Shown here piece after piece: positions 43,621-51,035 of a stretch of 64,000 nt of DNA (position 1 is the stretch's first letter; every line of letters begins with the position of its first letter). This DNA comes from Phocaeicola plebeius DSM 17135 (GTDB taxonomy: Bacteria; Bacteroidota; Bacteroidia; Bacteroidales; Bacteroidaceae). The notes under the pieces are model-generated. The model did no database searches. It had not been told where the DNA came from and saw only the letters and a program-made list of their open reading frames with translations. Location: positions 157,158 to 221,157 of the forward strand of contig NZ_DS990118.1 of NCBI RefSeq assembly GCF_000187895.1, given 5' to 3'. The position numbers were made by a program, and so were the translations under genes.

Positions 43621-43638
43621 ATACCCTAAAAAGGGTAT
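43621..43638. promoter_or_regulatory. Palindrome upstream of the cysK promoter
   Basis: ATACCCT, AAAA, AGGGTAT: perfect 7-bp arms centred about 35 bases before the cysK -7 box. It is a possible operator; no known consensus is recognised. Confidence 0.35.
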
Positions 43639-43660
43639 TGCCTCCCCTCTCTTTTCCTCC

Positions 43661-43668
43661 TACCTTTG
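43661..43668 (+). promoter_or_regulatory. -7 box of cysK
   Basis: TACCTTTG (TAnnTTTG) lies 24 bases before the ATG at 43693, which settles the start codon. Confidence 0.65.
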
Positions 43669-43692
43669 CCCAAAAGAAAAAATAAAGCAATT

Positions 43693-44640
43693 ATGGCACA
43701 GGTAAAAAAACAACTTACAGAACTTATCGGACATACTCCCCTACTAGAACTTGAACGTTTAGAAAAGGCCCATAATGCCCAAGCACGTATTATCGCCAAG
43801 TTAGAGTACTTCAATCCCGGCGGCAGCGTAAAAGACCGCATTGCATTGGCTATGATTGAAGATGCAGAAAAAAGAGGCCTTTTGAAAGAAGGAGCCACCA
43901 TCATTGAGCCCACCAGTGGAAATACCGGTGTAGGCCTGGCATGGGTAGCCAGCGTAAAAGGCTACAAAACCATACTCACCATGCCGGAAACCATGAGTAT
44001 AGAACGGCAAAACCTGCTGAAAGCGTTGGGAGCCCAACTTGTCCTCACCCCAGGAAGCAAAGGAATGAGCGGAGCCATTGAAAAAGCCAACGAGCTGCGA
44101 GACAATACTCCTGGAGCAGTCATCCTGCAACAGTTTGAGAATCCCGCAAATCCTCGCACACATGTACATACCACCGCACAGGAAATATGGGAAGACATGG
44201 ACGGAAAAGTAGATGTATTCATCGCCGGAGTAGGCACAGGAGGAACATTAAGCGGAGTAGGCGAAGGCTTGAAACAGCATAATCCACAAATTGAGATTAT
44301 CGGTGTAGAACCGGATTCATCGGCCGTTCTCTCAGGCGAGAAACCCGGTATGCACAAGATACAAGGTATCGGTGCCGGATTTATCCCCAAAACATTCAAC
44401 CGCAATGTAGTAGATAGAATCATCCGCGTAACCGACGATGATGCCATCCGTACAGGAAGAGAACTTTCTCTAAAAGAGGGACTATTAACGGGCATTTCCG
44501 CGGGAGCAGCCACCTATGCTGCCCTGCAAGTAGCCTCACAACCGGAGTATGCCGGAAAGAATATCGTAGTACTGCTTCCTGACACCGGCGAACGATATTT
44601 ATCCACAGCACTATTCGCCTTTGAAGAATACCCTCTTTAA
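43693..44640 (+). CDS. cysK: Cysteine synthase A
   Basis: A 315-residue PLP enzyme that makes cysteine from O-acetylserine and sulfide. The PLP lysine lies in NPGGSVKDRIA, the substrate loop is EPTSGNTGVGLAW, and the phosphate-binding loop is GVGTGGTLSGVG. The C-terminus has SAGAATYAAL and PDTGERYLST. The ATG at 43693 follows the promoter; an upstream in-frame TTG overlaps the -7 box and is rejected. It is a single gene with its own promoter. Confidence 0.95.
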   Translation: MAQVKKQLTELIGHTPLLELERLEKAHNAQARIIAKLEYFNPGGSVKDRIALAMIEDAEKRGLLKEGATIIEPTSGNTGVGLAWVASVKGYKTILTMPETMSIERQNLLKALGAQLVLTPGSKGMSGAIEKANELRDNTPGAVILQQFENPANPRTHVHTTAQEIWEDMDGKVDVFIAGVGTGGTLSGVGEGLKQHNPQIEIIGVEPDSSAVLSGEKPGMHKIQGIGAGFIPKTFNRNVVDRIIRVTDDDAIRTGRELSLKEGLLTGISAGAATYAALQVASQPEYAGKNIVVLLPDTGERYLSTALFAFEEYPL

Positions 44641-44645
44641 CAAAA

Positions 44646-45287
44646 TCAGATACAATATTCTACCGTATTGACAATTCCCGCACGGAGCGCATAACGAATC
44701 GCTTCGTGCGCATTGTTTACTTCCAGCTTCCGGAAAATATTCTTACGATGGGTCGCCACCGTATATATACTCAGAAAACGCTCCGCTGCAATCTCTTTTG
44801 TACTCTTCCCCAGCGCCATAGCACGTAGAATCTCTTTCTCCGTCTGCGTCAGTGGGGCCATTCTATTTTGCTCCTTTTCTTCCTCACGAAGCAGATCCTT
44901 CGCCTTACCACAAACAAATTGACACCCTCCATTCACATCACGCAGACATTGATTCACCTCCGCCAGCGGCGCATCCTTCATCAACACATGAAATGACGAG
45001 CCCGCAAGCAGCATTCTACGCACAAAATCTCGTCCCAGCTGATCACTAAACAATACAAAGTCAGCCTTCGGAAAACGCTCATGCAATACCAGCAGCTGTT
45101 CCACCGAACAATCAAGCAAGGTATAATCCAGCACCACACATGCTTCAGGATACTCAGCCAACGATTCCGCCAAGGACTTCCAATCCAAAGCTTCCACATA
45201 AGCACATACCGGATACAATCCGGCAGCAATAGCCTTCATACCATAACGAGTCACATCTTGGTTATCTGCCAGAATTAATGTTTGCAT
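44646..45287 (-). CDS. NarL/LuxR-type response regulator
   Basis: A 213-residue regulator with an N-terminal receiver-like domain (starts ILADNQDVTRYGM, putative phospho-Asp in CVVLDYTLLD) and a C-terminal LuxR HTH (LTQTEKEILRAMALGKSTKE, then TVATHRKNIFRKL). Only one acidic residue of the usual DD pair is seen (DN), so phosphorylation is plausible but not certain. No partner kinase is adjacent. It is the last chromosomal gene before the integrated phage. Confidence 0.85.
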   Translation of the reverse strand: MQTLILADNQDVTRYGMKAIAAGLYPVCAYVEALDWKSLAESLAEYPEACVVLDYTLLDCSVEQLLVLHERFPKADFVLFSDQLGRDFVRRMLLAGSSFHVLMKDAPLAEVNQCLRDVNGGCQFVCGKAKDLLREEEKEQNRMAPLTQTEKEILRAMALGKSTKEIAAERFLSIYTVATHRKNIFRKLEVNNAHEAIRYALRAGIVNTVEYCI

Positions 45288-45301
45288 ATAAGAAAGATAT
45301 T

Positions 45302-45334
45302 AAAAAAAGAAAGCTCCGCAAAATTGCGAAGCTT
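45302..45334 (-). terminator. Native terminator of the tRNA-Val gene
   Basis: Read leftward: AAGCTTCGCAA, TT, TTGCGGAGCTT (one G-U pair), then a T-rich run. It lies directly after the tRNA 3' end, showing that this side is the original chromosome. Confidence 0.8.
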
Positions 45335-45339
45335 GAAGT

Positions 45340-45389
45340 GGGCGTTGACGGATTCGAACCGCCGACCCTCTGCTTGTAAGGCAGAAAAG
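45340..45389 (-). tRNA. tRNA-Val (TAC) 3' fragment, phage attachment site
   Basis: Read leftward, the anticodon arm TCTGC-CTTACAA-GCAGA, the variable loop, the T arm (GGCGG-TTCGAAT-CCGTC) and the 3' acceptor strand AACGCCC plus A are intact. Upstream of the anticodon arm the D arm and the 5' acceptor strand (expected GGGCGTT) are missing and replaced by unrelated sequence. This is the left junction of an element integrated in the tRNA gene. The complete tRNA should be rebuilt at the right end beyond the window. Confidence 0.85.
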
Positions 45390-45449
45390 TCTGGCACATA
45401 ACTAATTATCTCACAAACAATTATCAGAGCAAGCTGCTTTTGTTATAAA

Positions 45450-45590
45450 CTATTTCAAATTAGACTTCTGTTTTAACAACTCTATCTCATGGTTCAAAAG
45501 AGCGATTTCCTGCTCCTGAGCACTGCATTTTCGCAATGCTTCCCGTAGCTGTTGCCGAAAGGAAGCTATCAGTTCATCCTTGTCGTTCAT
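45450..45590 (-). CDS. Small coiled-coil protein
   Basis: A 46-residue frame starting MNDKDELIASF. It is almost entirely charged helix with a heptad-like QEQEIALLNHEIELLKQ end. It starts 17 bases inside the end of the methyltransferase-like gene, suggesting coupling. Function unknown. It lies within the first 200 bases of the integrated element. Confidence 0.5.
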   Translation of the reverse strand: MNDKDELIASFRQQLREALRKCSAQEQEIALLNHEIELLKQKSNLK

Positions 45591-46488
45591 GCTGTTCTAT
45601 GCTAATTAATCTAAATGGTATTTTCCCGGTCATAAAACGCGTATGCAAATCGACTTCAATCCAATAGCGAGCACGGTTTTCAATATTATTATTAGAAGAC
45701 ATAAAATCGATTTCAAATATTCCTTTATCTTTTGCTTCATATCTGACAATATACTTCTCTATACTGGAGTTTTTCTCAAAATCACTCATTCCGTCTTGTC
45801 CCCATATAAAAATACGATCCGTTAAAGGAGACATTATATTTGTTATTAAATAGGGAAATTCTATCTCAGTATGCGGAATAGTCAAAATTGGGTTATTACA
45901 ATGGATACCCAAATTGCCAATATGAATATATCGCTTACATAAATGGAGAAGTTTTTTTCCATCTAAGCCAAATTTTTTGCTACCGTCTTTATAAGTCTGT
46001 TCATGAACCAAAAAAGAAGCTATAACTGTGTGTGGTCTATATTTCCTTACACTGCTAATAGCATCTAATTTTTCAACATCTGGCGGATAAATTATTGTTG
46101 GTACACCACATATTCTATCCATCATCATTGGATAAGGATCACGTTTAGCATAACTATCAGTTATGGGAATACTAAGTTCTCGTCCCAAATAACCTTTTCC
46201 AGCACCTATTTCAATAGCAGATTTGTCTGAAATAAGCTCATCTAAGAAAGCACAAAGTTCTTCTGTCGGAAGAACGTATATATCTTTCTTTTTCATCATC
46301 AACTGGATTTGATTACGTGTGTATTGCCGATAAAAAGCAAACGGATGAATAATCAAATCATCCTTATCAAAACATTTATCTACAAAATCACAAATATCCT
46401 CCACATACATAGCACAAGACTGCTTTTGAGGATCCAAAGGCTGAAGCTTTCTTGTTACTCCCTTATGTATTCTATAGTGAATATCCAT
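45574..46488 (-). CDS. Methyltransferase-like protein
   Basis: A 304-residue protein with a class I SAM-binding motif (SAIEIGAGKGYLGREL, about 92-107). Later residues (HTVIASFLVHEQTY) may form the central strand. The target is unknown. No DNA-methylase motif such as NPPY or DPPY is seen, so a protein, RNA or small-molecule target is possible. It lies between the attachment site and the toxin-antitoxin pair in the non-essential edge of the prophage, typical of cargo. Confidence 0.55.
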   Translation of the reverse strand: MDIHYRIHKGVTRKLQPLDPQKQSCAMYVEDICDFVDKCFDKDDLIIHPFAFYRQYTRNQIQLMMKKKDIYVLPTEELCAFLDELISDKSAIEIGAGKGYLGRELSIPITDSYAKRDPYPMMMDRICGVPTIIYPPDVEKLDAISSVRKYRPHTVIASFLVHEQTYKDGSKKFGLDGKKLLHLCKRYIHIGNLGIHCNNPILTIPHTEIEFPYLITNIMSPLTDRIFIWGQDGMSDFEKNSSIEKYIVRYEAKDKGIFEIDFMSSNNNIENRARYWIEVDLHTRFMTGKIPFRLISIEQHERQG

Positions 46489-46620
46489 TTTTACTTATAT
46501 TTTATTGAAAAAAAGGTATGGATAATTTAGTTTATTGTTTAATAAGACACAGATTGATTTCACAGCTAGTTAAAGTACAATATGTATATTATGATATTGA
46601 TACCGTTATAGGGAAATAAA

Positions 46621-46929
46621 TCAAGCTAAATTCCTTTCATAAAAAGGTTTTCCCACACGATTTATATGCTCACCAATAGGAGTACCTATATTCTTATTGT
46701 AATCAACCACATCAACCTTATATAACAAACCCAAATCCTCTATCTGGATATTGATATCCATTAGCTGATTAAAGGTAAGCCCATCCCCTACCGCAGCCAA
46801 GTCAATATCCGATCCCTCGGAATACGTACCCTTGGCACGGGAACCGAAAATAAGCACCTTTTCTATATTGGGATAACGCCGGAACACACCGCAGATATCC
46901 GTTATTACCGTATCGCTTAATCCGTACAT
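46621..46929 (-). CDS. MNT nucleotidyltransferase antitoxin
   Basis: A 102-residue minimal nucleotidyltransferase with the motif FGSRAKGTYSEGSDIDLAAVG, i.e. GSx10DxD with both metal-binding Asp residues. In HEPN/MNT modules the MNT protein inactivates the HEPN RNase, in studied cases by adding AMP to its active-site region. It starts two bases after the HEPN stop, so the pair is one transcript. Confidence 0.88.
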   Translation of the reverse strand: MYGLSDTVITDICGVFRRYPNIEKVLIFGSRAKGTYSEGSDIDLAAVGDGLTFNQLMDINIQIEDLGLLYKVDVVDYNKNIGTPIGEHINRVGKPFYERNLA

Positions 46930-46930
46930 A

Positions 46931-47368
46931 TCAAAACAATGTATTCATTTCAAGCCGTAACTTTTCTTCATTGAGTTTATCGTCCAATCGCTGCAACAAA
47001 TGGGAATACTCATCATATATATTACGGACGATTTCAATGGCATCACCTTCATTGTAAGTGTGTGAAGTGGTTACTCTGGCTTTCGCCATTCTACGCCAAC
47101 CGTCGTGGTCGGCAATCAAGCCATCCTCGAAAGCCTTCTGAAGCGTACCGTTCGGACCTTGCACAAATTCATAGCCTTTGTACTTTAATAAGTCTTGAAG
47201 AACCTTCCAGCCAAGTTCGAAAGTATATTCAAACCGCTGTATCAACCCTTCCATTTCCAATTCAGACAAATCATCCGCTTTCTTATCAGATTCTGTTATA
47301 TCCTGAATACGCTTATTAGCGCGATGAAAGCTGTCGTATCTTTGAAGCCAACGTATATCTTGTTCCAT
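46931..47368 (-). CDS. HEPN (HI0074-family) toxin
   Basis: A 145-residue helical protein of the family called nucleotidyltransferase substrate-binding protein. The RNase motif Rx4H is visible in ARVTTSHTYNE. The N-terminal RWLQRYDSFHRAN and EGLIQRFEYTFELGWK segments fit the HI0074 branch. With the adjacent MNT it makes a HEPN/MNT toxin-antitoxin pair, possibly for plasmid or prophage stabilisation or anti-phage defence. Confidence 0.87.
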   Translation of the reverse strand: MEQDIRWLQRYDSFHRANKRIQDITESDKKADDLSELEMEGLIQRFEYTFELGWKVLQDLLKYKGYEFVQGPNGTLQKAFEDGLIADHDGWRRMAKARVTTSHTYNEGDAIEIVRNIYDEYSHLLQRLDDKLNEEKLRLEMNTLF

Positions 47369-47395
47369 ATTAATTAAGATATTTCAGTACCCAGT

Positions 47396-47752
47396 TTATT
47401 TGGTTAAGCAATTCAAGTTTAACTCAATACCCGAAAGAGCTATCTCTGTCTGATATTTCTTTTTTAATTGTTCTTTCATGTCATCCATGTATTTTGGATT
47501 ACCACCAGCAACAAGCTGTTCAAATTCGTAGGATTTTCCTATCTCATTAACAAGAACCTCTTTTGCTTTTTCTACATTTCCACATGAATACCATTTATAA
47601 AATTCAGTCTTAAAATCACAAGACGGTATTGTCATTTTTTCTTTTATCTCATTAACATCTTTGACTAAAAGCAAAAACTTGACAATAATTATAATCAATA
47701 TTACCAACTGGATAATACCAGCCAACAAAGATATAACTCCAATAATTTCCAT
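47396..47752 (-). CDS. Small membrane protein next to the repressor
   Basis: A 118-residue protein with one long N-terminal hydrophobic segment (residues 3-30, rich in I, L, V) and a soluble C-terminal part of mixed charged helices. Family not recognised. It is 12 bp downstream of the repressor gene and so would be expressed in the lysogen. A role in superinfection exclusion is possible but only from position. Confidence 0.5.
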   Translation of the reverse strand: MEIIGVISLLAGIIQLVILIIIIVKFLLLVKDVNEIKEKMTIPSCDFKTEFYKWYSCGNVEKAKEVLVNEIGKSYEFEQLVAGGNPKYMDDMKEQLKKKYQTEIALSGIELNLNCLTK

Positions 47753-47764
47753 AACTTTAAATCA

Positions 47765-48157
47765 TTATTTATTCATTAATACATTAATCAATCTCTCTTT
47801 CTCTTGAAGAAGTTTATCTTTCGCATCGATAACTTCTTTCAAATGCTTTATCTCAACCAATGCACTTTCAAGTTTTTCTTTATAATCCAAGTTTAAAGAA
47901 TCCACATTGTTATTCTGACCTAAAACGATACTATTATTTCCTGTATTAGATTGATTGTTATTTACTGAATTATCAAAGAAAATAGTTATTGGAACATTAA
48001 AAATAGCAGCAAGCTCACGAAGCAATGAGGTGTTAACATCTTCTTTATCAAGCATATCATATACAGCTTGTTTTGTCTTACCCAATCGTTTTGCCAAATC
48101 TGCAACTTCAATATTTTGTTTAAGCATTAACTCTTTGATTACCAACCCAATTTTCAT
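47765..48157 (-). CDS. Cro/CI-type phage repressor
   Basis: A 130-residue protein with an N-terminal HTH_3 domain (VADLAKRLGKTKQAVYDML), a middle Asn-rich linker and a C-terminal coiled coil (about 88-130, IKHLKEVIDAKDKLLQEKE) that probably dimerises. There is no peptidase domain, so it is not a LexA-type self-cleaving repressor. It faces the rightward early genes across two palindromes, as expected for the lysogeny switch. Confidence 0.8.
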   Translation of the reverse strand: MKIGLVIKELMLKQNIEVADLAKRLGKTKQAVYDMLDKEDVNTSLLRELAAIFNVPITIFFDNSVNNNQSNTGNNSIVLGQNNNVDSLNLDYKEKLESALVEIKHLKEVIDAKDKLLQEKERLINVLMNK

Positions 48158-48194
48158 ACATTTAAAGTTTTTATTTAATCATATTCATTGTTTT

Positions 48195-48212
48195 CTTGAA
48201 AAATATTTCAAG
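48195..48212. promoter_or_regulatory. Operator palindrome O1
   Basis: CTTGAAA, AATA, TTTCAAG: perfect 7-bp arms in the repressor/early-gene intergenic region. Confidence 0.6.
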
Positions 48213-48213
48213 T

Positions 48214-48238
48214 TTTTCTTGTTTATATTTCAAGAAAA
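48214..48238. promoter_or_regulatory. Operator palindrome O2
   Basis: TTTTCTTG, nine bases, CAAGAAAA. It repeats the CTTG...CAAG core of O1 one base away, so the repressor probably binds both. Confidence 0.6.
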
Positions 48239-48245
48239 CATTTAA

Positions 48246-48269
48246 TTTGCACCATAAAGTTAGTGCAAA
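48246..48269. promoter_or_regulatory. Third palindrome near the early promoter
   Basis: TTTGCAC, ten bases, GTGCAAA, followed by a further AGTGCAA half-site. A different core from O1/O2, so possibly a site for a second regulator. Confidence 0.4.
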
Positions 48270-48341
48270 AGTGCAATAACAGCAAAATAAAGTTGGAATA
48301 AAAACAGCAAAATAGATTATTCACTCTAAAAAAGACAAGAT

Positions 48342-48704
48342 ATGGGACAATTTAGTTGGTTTACACAAGACACCAATCATCGCATTGTAAATGGCGAGAA
48401 TTACAAAGTCGTAATGACTGATGATAAAGGACACAAGTATGTAGAACAATGCTATGAAGGCTATGGGGAATTCGGAGGCAAAGACTACTACGAACTTCTT
48501 GCAGAAATGAACGGCTTAGGTTCAGATAGAGCCAAGGGAATCGAACTTGCTTTTGAAAATTCCCCTAACGGCAGAAATCCAAATATCAAGCATCCATCAA
48601 TAACTGAGAATGGAGAGTATTTCGGAGGTAAAGCACCCGAATCAGACCCCGACCAAGGCTTTCCTGATATTGACGAAGATGAAGAATGGGAAGATGAAGA
48701 ATGA
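48342..48704 (+). CDS. Conserved phage/mobile-element protein, function unknown
   Basis: A 120-residue soluble protein with a Trp/Tyr-rich beta-like start (GQFSWFTQDTNHRIVNGE) and a very acidic C-terminal tail (DPDQGFPDIDEDEEWEDEE). The start resembles proteins often seen in early regions of Bacteroides mobile elements, but I assign no function. It is the first gene to the right of the repressor operators. Confidence 0.65.
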   Translation: MGQFSWFTQDTNHRIVNGENYKVVMTDDKGHKYVEQCYEGYGEFGGKDYYELLAEMNGLGSDRAKGIELAFENSPNGRNPNIKHPSITENGEYFGGKAPESDPDQGFPDIDEDEEWEDEE

Positions 48705-48817
48705 TATGAACAACAGCACAGATATTTCATAAGAAATTAGTCGATAACAAAAAGTAGATAATCAATCTCGGCCGGGCTTGACCACCTTGCGGGGAACTCA
48801 GAAATAATATCAGGTAT

Positions 48818-49078
48818 ATGGAAAATCAATTAGAAATTATTAAATCCAATCTCCCTTATGGCTATGAGGGGAGCATTGCAAAAGAAGCAGGATGTTCAAA
48901 AGGCACAGTACATAATATCCTAAACAACAAGCCTGCATCTGCCCGTTCATCTTATAAGGCTAAAGTTCTCACAATAGCAACCAGAATGGCTAAAGAAGCC
49001 TTGGAAGCCTCAAAAGGAGTTTCTAAAGCGGCAGCCGAATTAGAAACATTGCAAAATGGAACTACAAGCGAACAATGA
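48818..49078 (+). CDS. Small HTH-like protein
   Basis: An 86-residue protein with a likely helix-turn-helix (GSIAKEAGCSKGTVHNILNN) and a helical tail. It overlaps the next gene by 23 bases, suggesting coupling. Early position suggests a regulatory role such as Cro- or CII-like control (inference). Confidence 0.6.
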   Translation: MENQLEIIKSNLPYGYEGSIAKEAGCSKGTVHNILNNKPASARSSYKAKVLTIATRMAKEALEASKGVSKAAAELETLQNGTTSEQ

Positions 49079-49442
49079 ATTAACCAAGCGTGAAAATCAG
49101 ATCGCCGGACTTGCCTTTTGCGGACTCGCAAAGAAAGAAATGGCAGACAGGCTTCACGTGGCTTACGGGACTATCAACGTATTGCTCGACAAAGCATACA
49201 AAAAGACCGGAACCAGCAAATTAAATGAACTGGGGTCATGGTGGGCCAATAGAGTATTTACTCTAAACATAGATTTTCAACAGCTACAAAAGACGATTAT
49301 AGCTCTTTGCTTCTTGGGAATAACAATATTCCAATTTTCAGTAGATAATCATCACGATTATTACTACCGAACAAGAAGAGGAAGAACGCAAAGATACAAG
49401 ACCGAAGAAATATCTCAACCTAATTATAAACAGGCAGCATAG
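49056..49442 (+). CDS. LuxR-type HTH protein with a membrane segment
   Basis: A 128-residue protein. The N-terminal 55 residues form a LuxR-like HTH (LTKRENQIAGLAFCGLAKKE, then GTINVLLDKAYKKTG). A hydrophobic segment follows at about 76-92 (TIIALCFLGITIFQF), and the tail is basic and Tyr-rich. An HTH tethered to a membrane segment is unusual for a phage early gene. Function unknown. Confidence 0.6.
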   Translation: MELQANNELTKRENQIAGLAFCGLAKKEMADRLHVAYGTINVLLDKAYKKTGTSKLNELGSWWANRVFTLNIDFQQLQKTIIALCFLGITIFQFSVDNHHDYYYRTRRGRTQRYKTEEISQPNYKQAA

Positions 49443-49517
49443 CATAGAGTTGCAATGTGTTTCAGATAGTGAAGAAAGCTCGTAACCAATAATTAACCAA
49501 CCAAAGAAACAGCTAAA

Positions 49518-49820
49518 ATGGGAGAAAGATATTTAGAAAGAATTGTAGCAAGCGGCATAAAAATCGGAACGATTCAGACGCTTAAAGCATTAGGGCTACT
49601 GCCGGAGGTGGTAACAATCTCCCAAGCAGAAAAGATATACGGACGTCGTCTCATTACAGAATGGCGTAGTAAGGAATGGATAAAGTTTTATCCTGCAAAG
49701 AACAAGGAACGCGGCAAGTATTATGTGAAAATGTCCGAACTGGAAACAGCAAGTGCCATGATGGATATTCATAACAAAGTACCGGCCAACATAATCAAAG
49801 TATTAATGCAAGTACCATGA
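49518..49820 (+). CDS. Small phage protein, possible DNA-binding
   Basis: A 100-residue protein with a winged-helix/excisionase-like centre (VTISQAEKIYGRRLITEW, then WIKFYPAKNK). It overlaps the next start by four bases (ATGA). An excisionase or early regulator is possible; no firm family match. Confidence 0.5.
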   Translation: MGERYLERIVASGIKIGTIQTLKALGLLPEVVTISQAEKIYGRRLITEWRSKEWIKFYPAKNKERGKYYVKMSELETASAMMDIHNKVPANIIKVLMQVP

Positions 49821-50047
49821 CTGCAAAAGATATACAAATAGGGCAGAACATTTCAGCCGGATTCTTTTTCCGGTGCGGACATTATGGGGATGATGTGGAC
49901 TACGCCATTATTACCGGAGTGGTTATACGCAAATTGGAATGCTATAATCAGGTGCTTGTTGATGTCGATTTAGAACAATCGTTTAATAGTCCCGGCAAAT
50001 CAGTCTGGGTACGGTTAGACAAAGCAGATTTTAATATTAACAACTAA
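49817..50047 (+). CDS. Small phage protein, function unknown
   Basis: A 76-residue, mostly beta-strand protein coupled to the upstream gene by an ATGA overlap and 10 bp before recT. No recognisable domain. Confidence 0.5.
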   Translation: MTAKDIQIGQNISAGFFFRCGHYGDDVDYAIITGVVIRKLECYNQVLVDVDLEQSFNSPGKSVWVRLDKADFNINN

Positions 50048-50057
50048 AATTCTCATT

Positions 50058-51017
50058 ATGAGCAGTATTATTCAAGTTAAGATGGAAGAGCTAAATGCGC
50101 TTCCAGCAACGAAAATTGTCGAAAATGAAGGTGTACAAGCAAAGTTTATTCAAATGTACAATGCAATTTGGGGTACGGATAAGGGTGAGCAGATGTACCA
50201 CAAAGAAGTATTCAATTTTCAAAAATTACTTCGAGATAACCCCGATGTATCCACTTCAAGCAAAATGTCCCTTTATGGCTGTTTCCTTGATATCGCAGTC
50301 AATGGACTAACATTAGACCAGACAGGGCATCCGCTCTGCTATATTCTGAGTCGCAACTGCAAAACTGGGTACAAAAACGAACATGGGAACGATATTTACG
50401 AAAAACGTGCATACGTTTCAGTTACCGGCTACGGTGAACTTACCATGCGTATGCGTGCCGGCCAAATTAAATATGCTGACAACCCCGTCGTCGTTTATGA
50501 GGGAGACCATTTCAAGGCATCTTTAGTCAATGGAGTAAAAAACATCGAGTATGAAGCACAATGCCCCCGCACATCAACCAAGGTTATTGCAGCATTCATA
50601 CGCATTGTACGCAATGATAATTCAGTGGACTATCAATGGCTCATGCAAGGGGATATTGAACGCTTGAAGCATTATAGCGAAAAAGCAAATTCCAAATGGA
50701 ATGAGCAGACCAGACGGAGAGAACTTGGTAATGCCAATGCTTTATACACTTCCAATAATGGCGGTATTGACCCCGGTTTCCTTGAAAACAAAATGATTAA
50801 ACACGCCTTCGACGCATACCCTAAAGTACGTACCGGAAAATATACCATTATGGCAACCGACCAGGAGGAAGAAGAAATCATCGATTATGGAATTGTGGAA
50901 GATGCCAATATTGCACAGGAAGACCCAAACATTCCTTTCGGTGAAGAAAAACAGCTCACCGCACCGGAACCGGTATCTGTAAATGTCAGCAAAGCAGATG
51001 AAGAAGAAGGATTCTAA
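50058..51017 (+). CDS. recT: RecT-family single-strand annealing protein
   Basis: A 319-residue protein with the RecT layout. Conserved parts include LYGCFLDIAVNGLTLDQTGHPL, then YVSVTGYGELTMRMRAGQ and the C-terminal helix that ends in acidic EEEGF. RecT anneals complementary strands during phage recombination and replication. It is followed by DUF1351 and a nuclease-like gene, together a RecET-like module. The acidic tail may bind SSB (inference). Confidence 0.88.
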   Translation: MSSIIQVKMEELNALPATKIVENEGVQAKFIQMYNAIWGTDKGEQMYHKEVFNFQKLLRDNPDVSTSSKMSLYGCFLDIAVNGLTLDQTGHPLCYILSRNCKTGYKNEHGNDIYEKRAYVSVTGYGELTMRMRAGQIKYADNPVVVYEGDHFKASLVNGVKNIEYEAQCPRTSTKVIAAFIRIVRNDNSVDYQWLMQGDIERLKHYSEKANSKWNEQTRRRELGNANALYTSNNGGIDPGFLENKMIKHAFDAYPKVRTGKYTIMATDQEEEEIIDYGIVEDANIAQEDPNIPFGEEKQLTAPEPVSVNVSKADEEEGF

Positions 51018-51035
51018 CCATTAATACTTAAAGCT

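Noticed and set aside
45340..45420. Complete tRNA-Val gene
   Set aside because: The D arm and 5' acceptor strand are absent; only the 3' part is present.
45574..46488. DNA methyltransferase of a restriction system
   Set aside because: Only a SAM-binding motif is seen; there is no NPPY/DPPY motif and no restriction endonuclease next to it.
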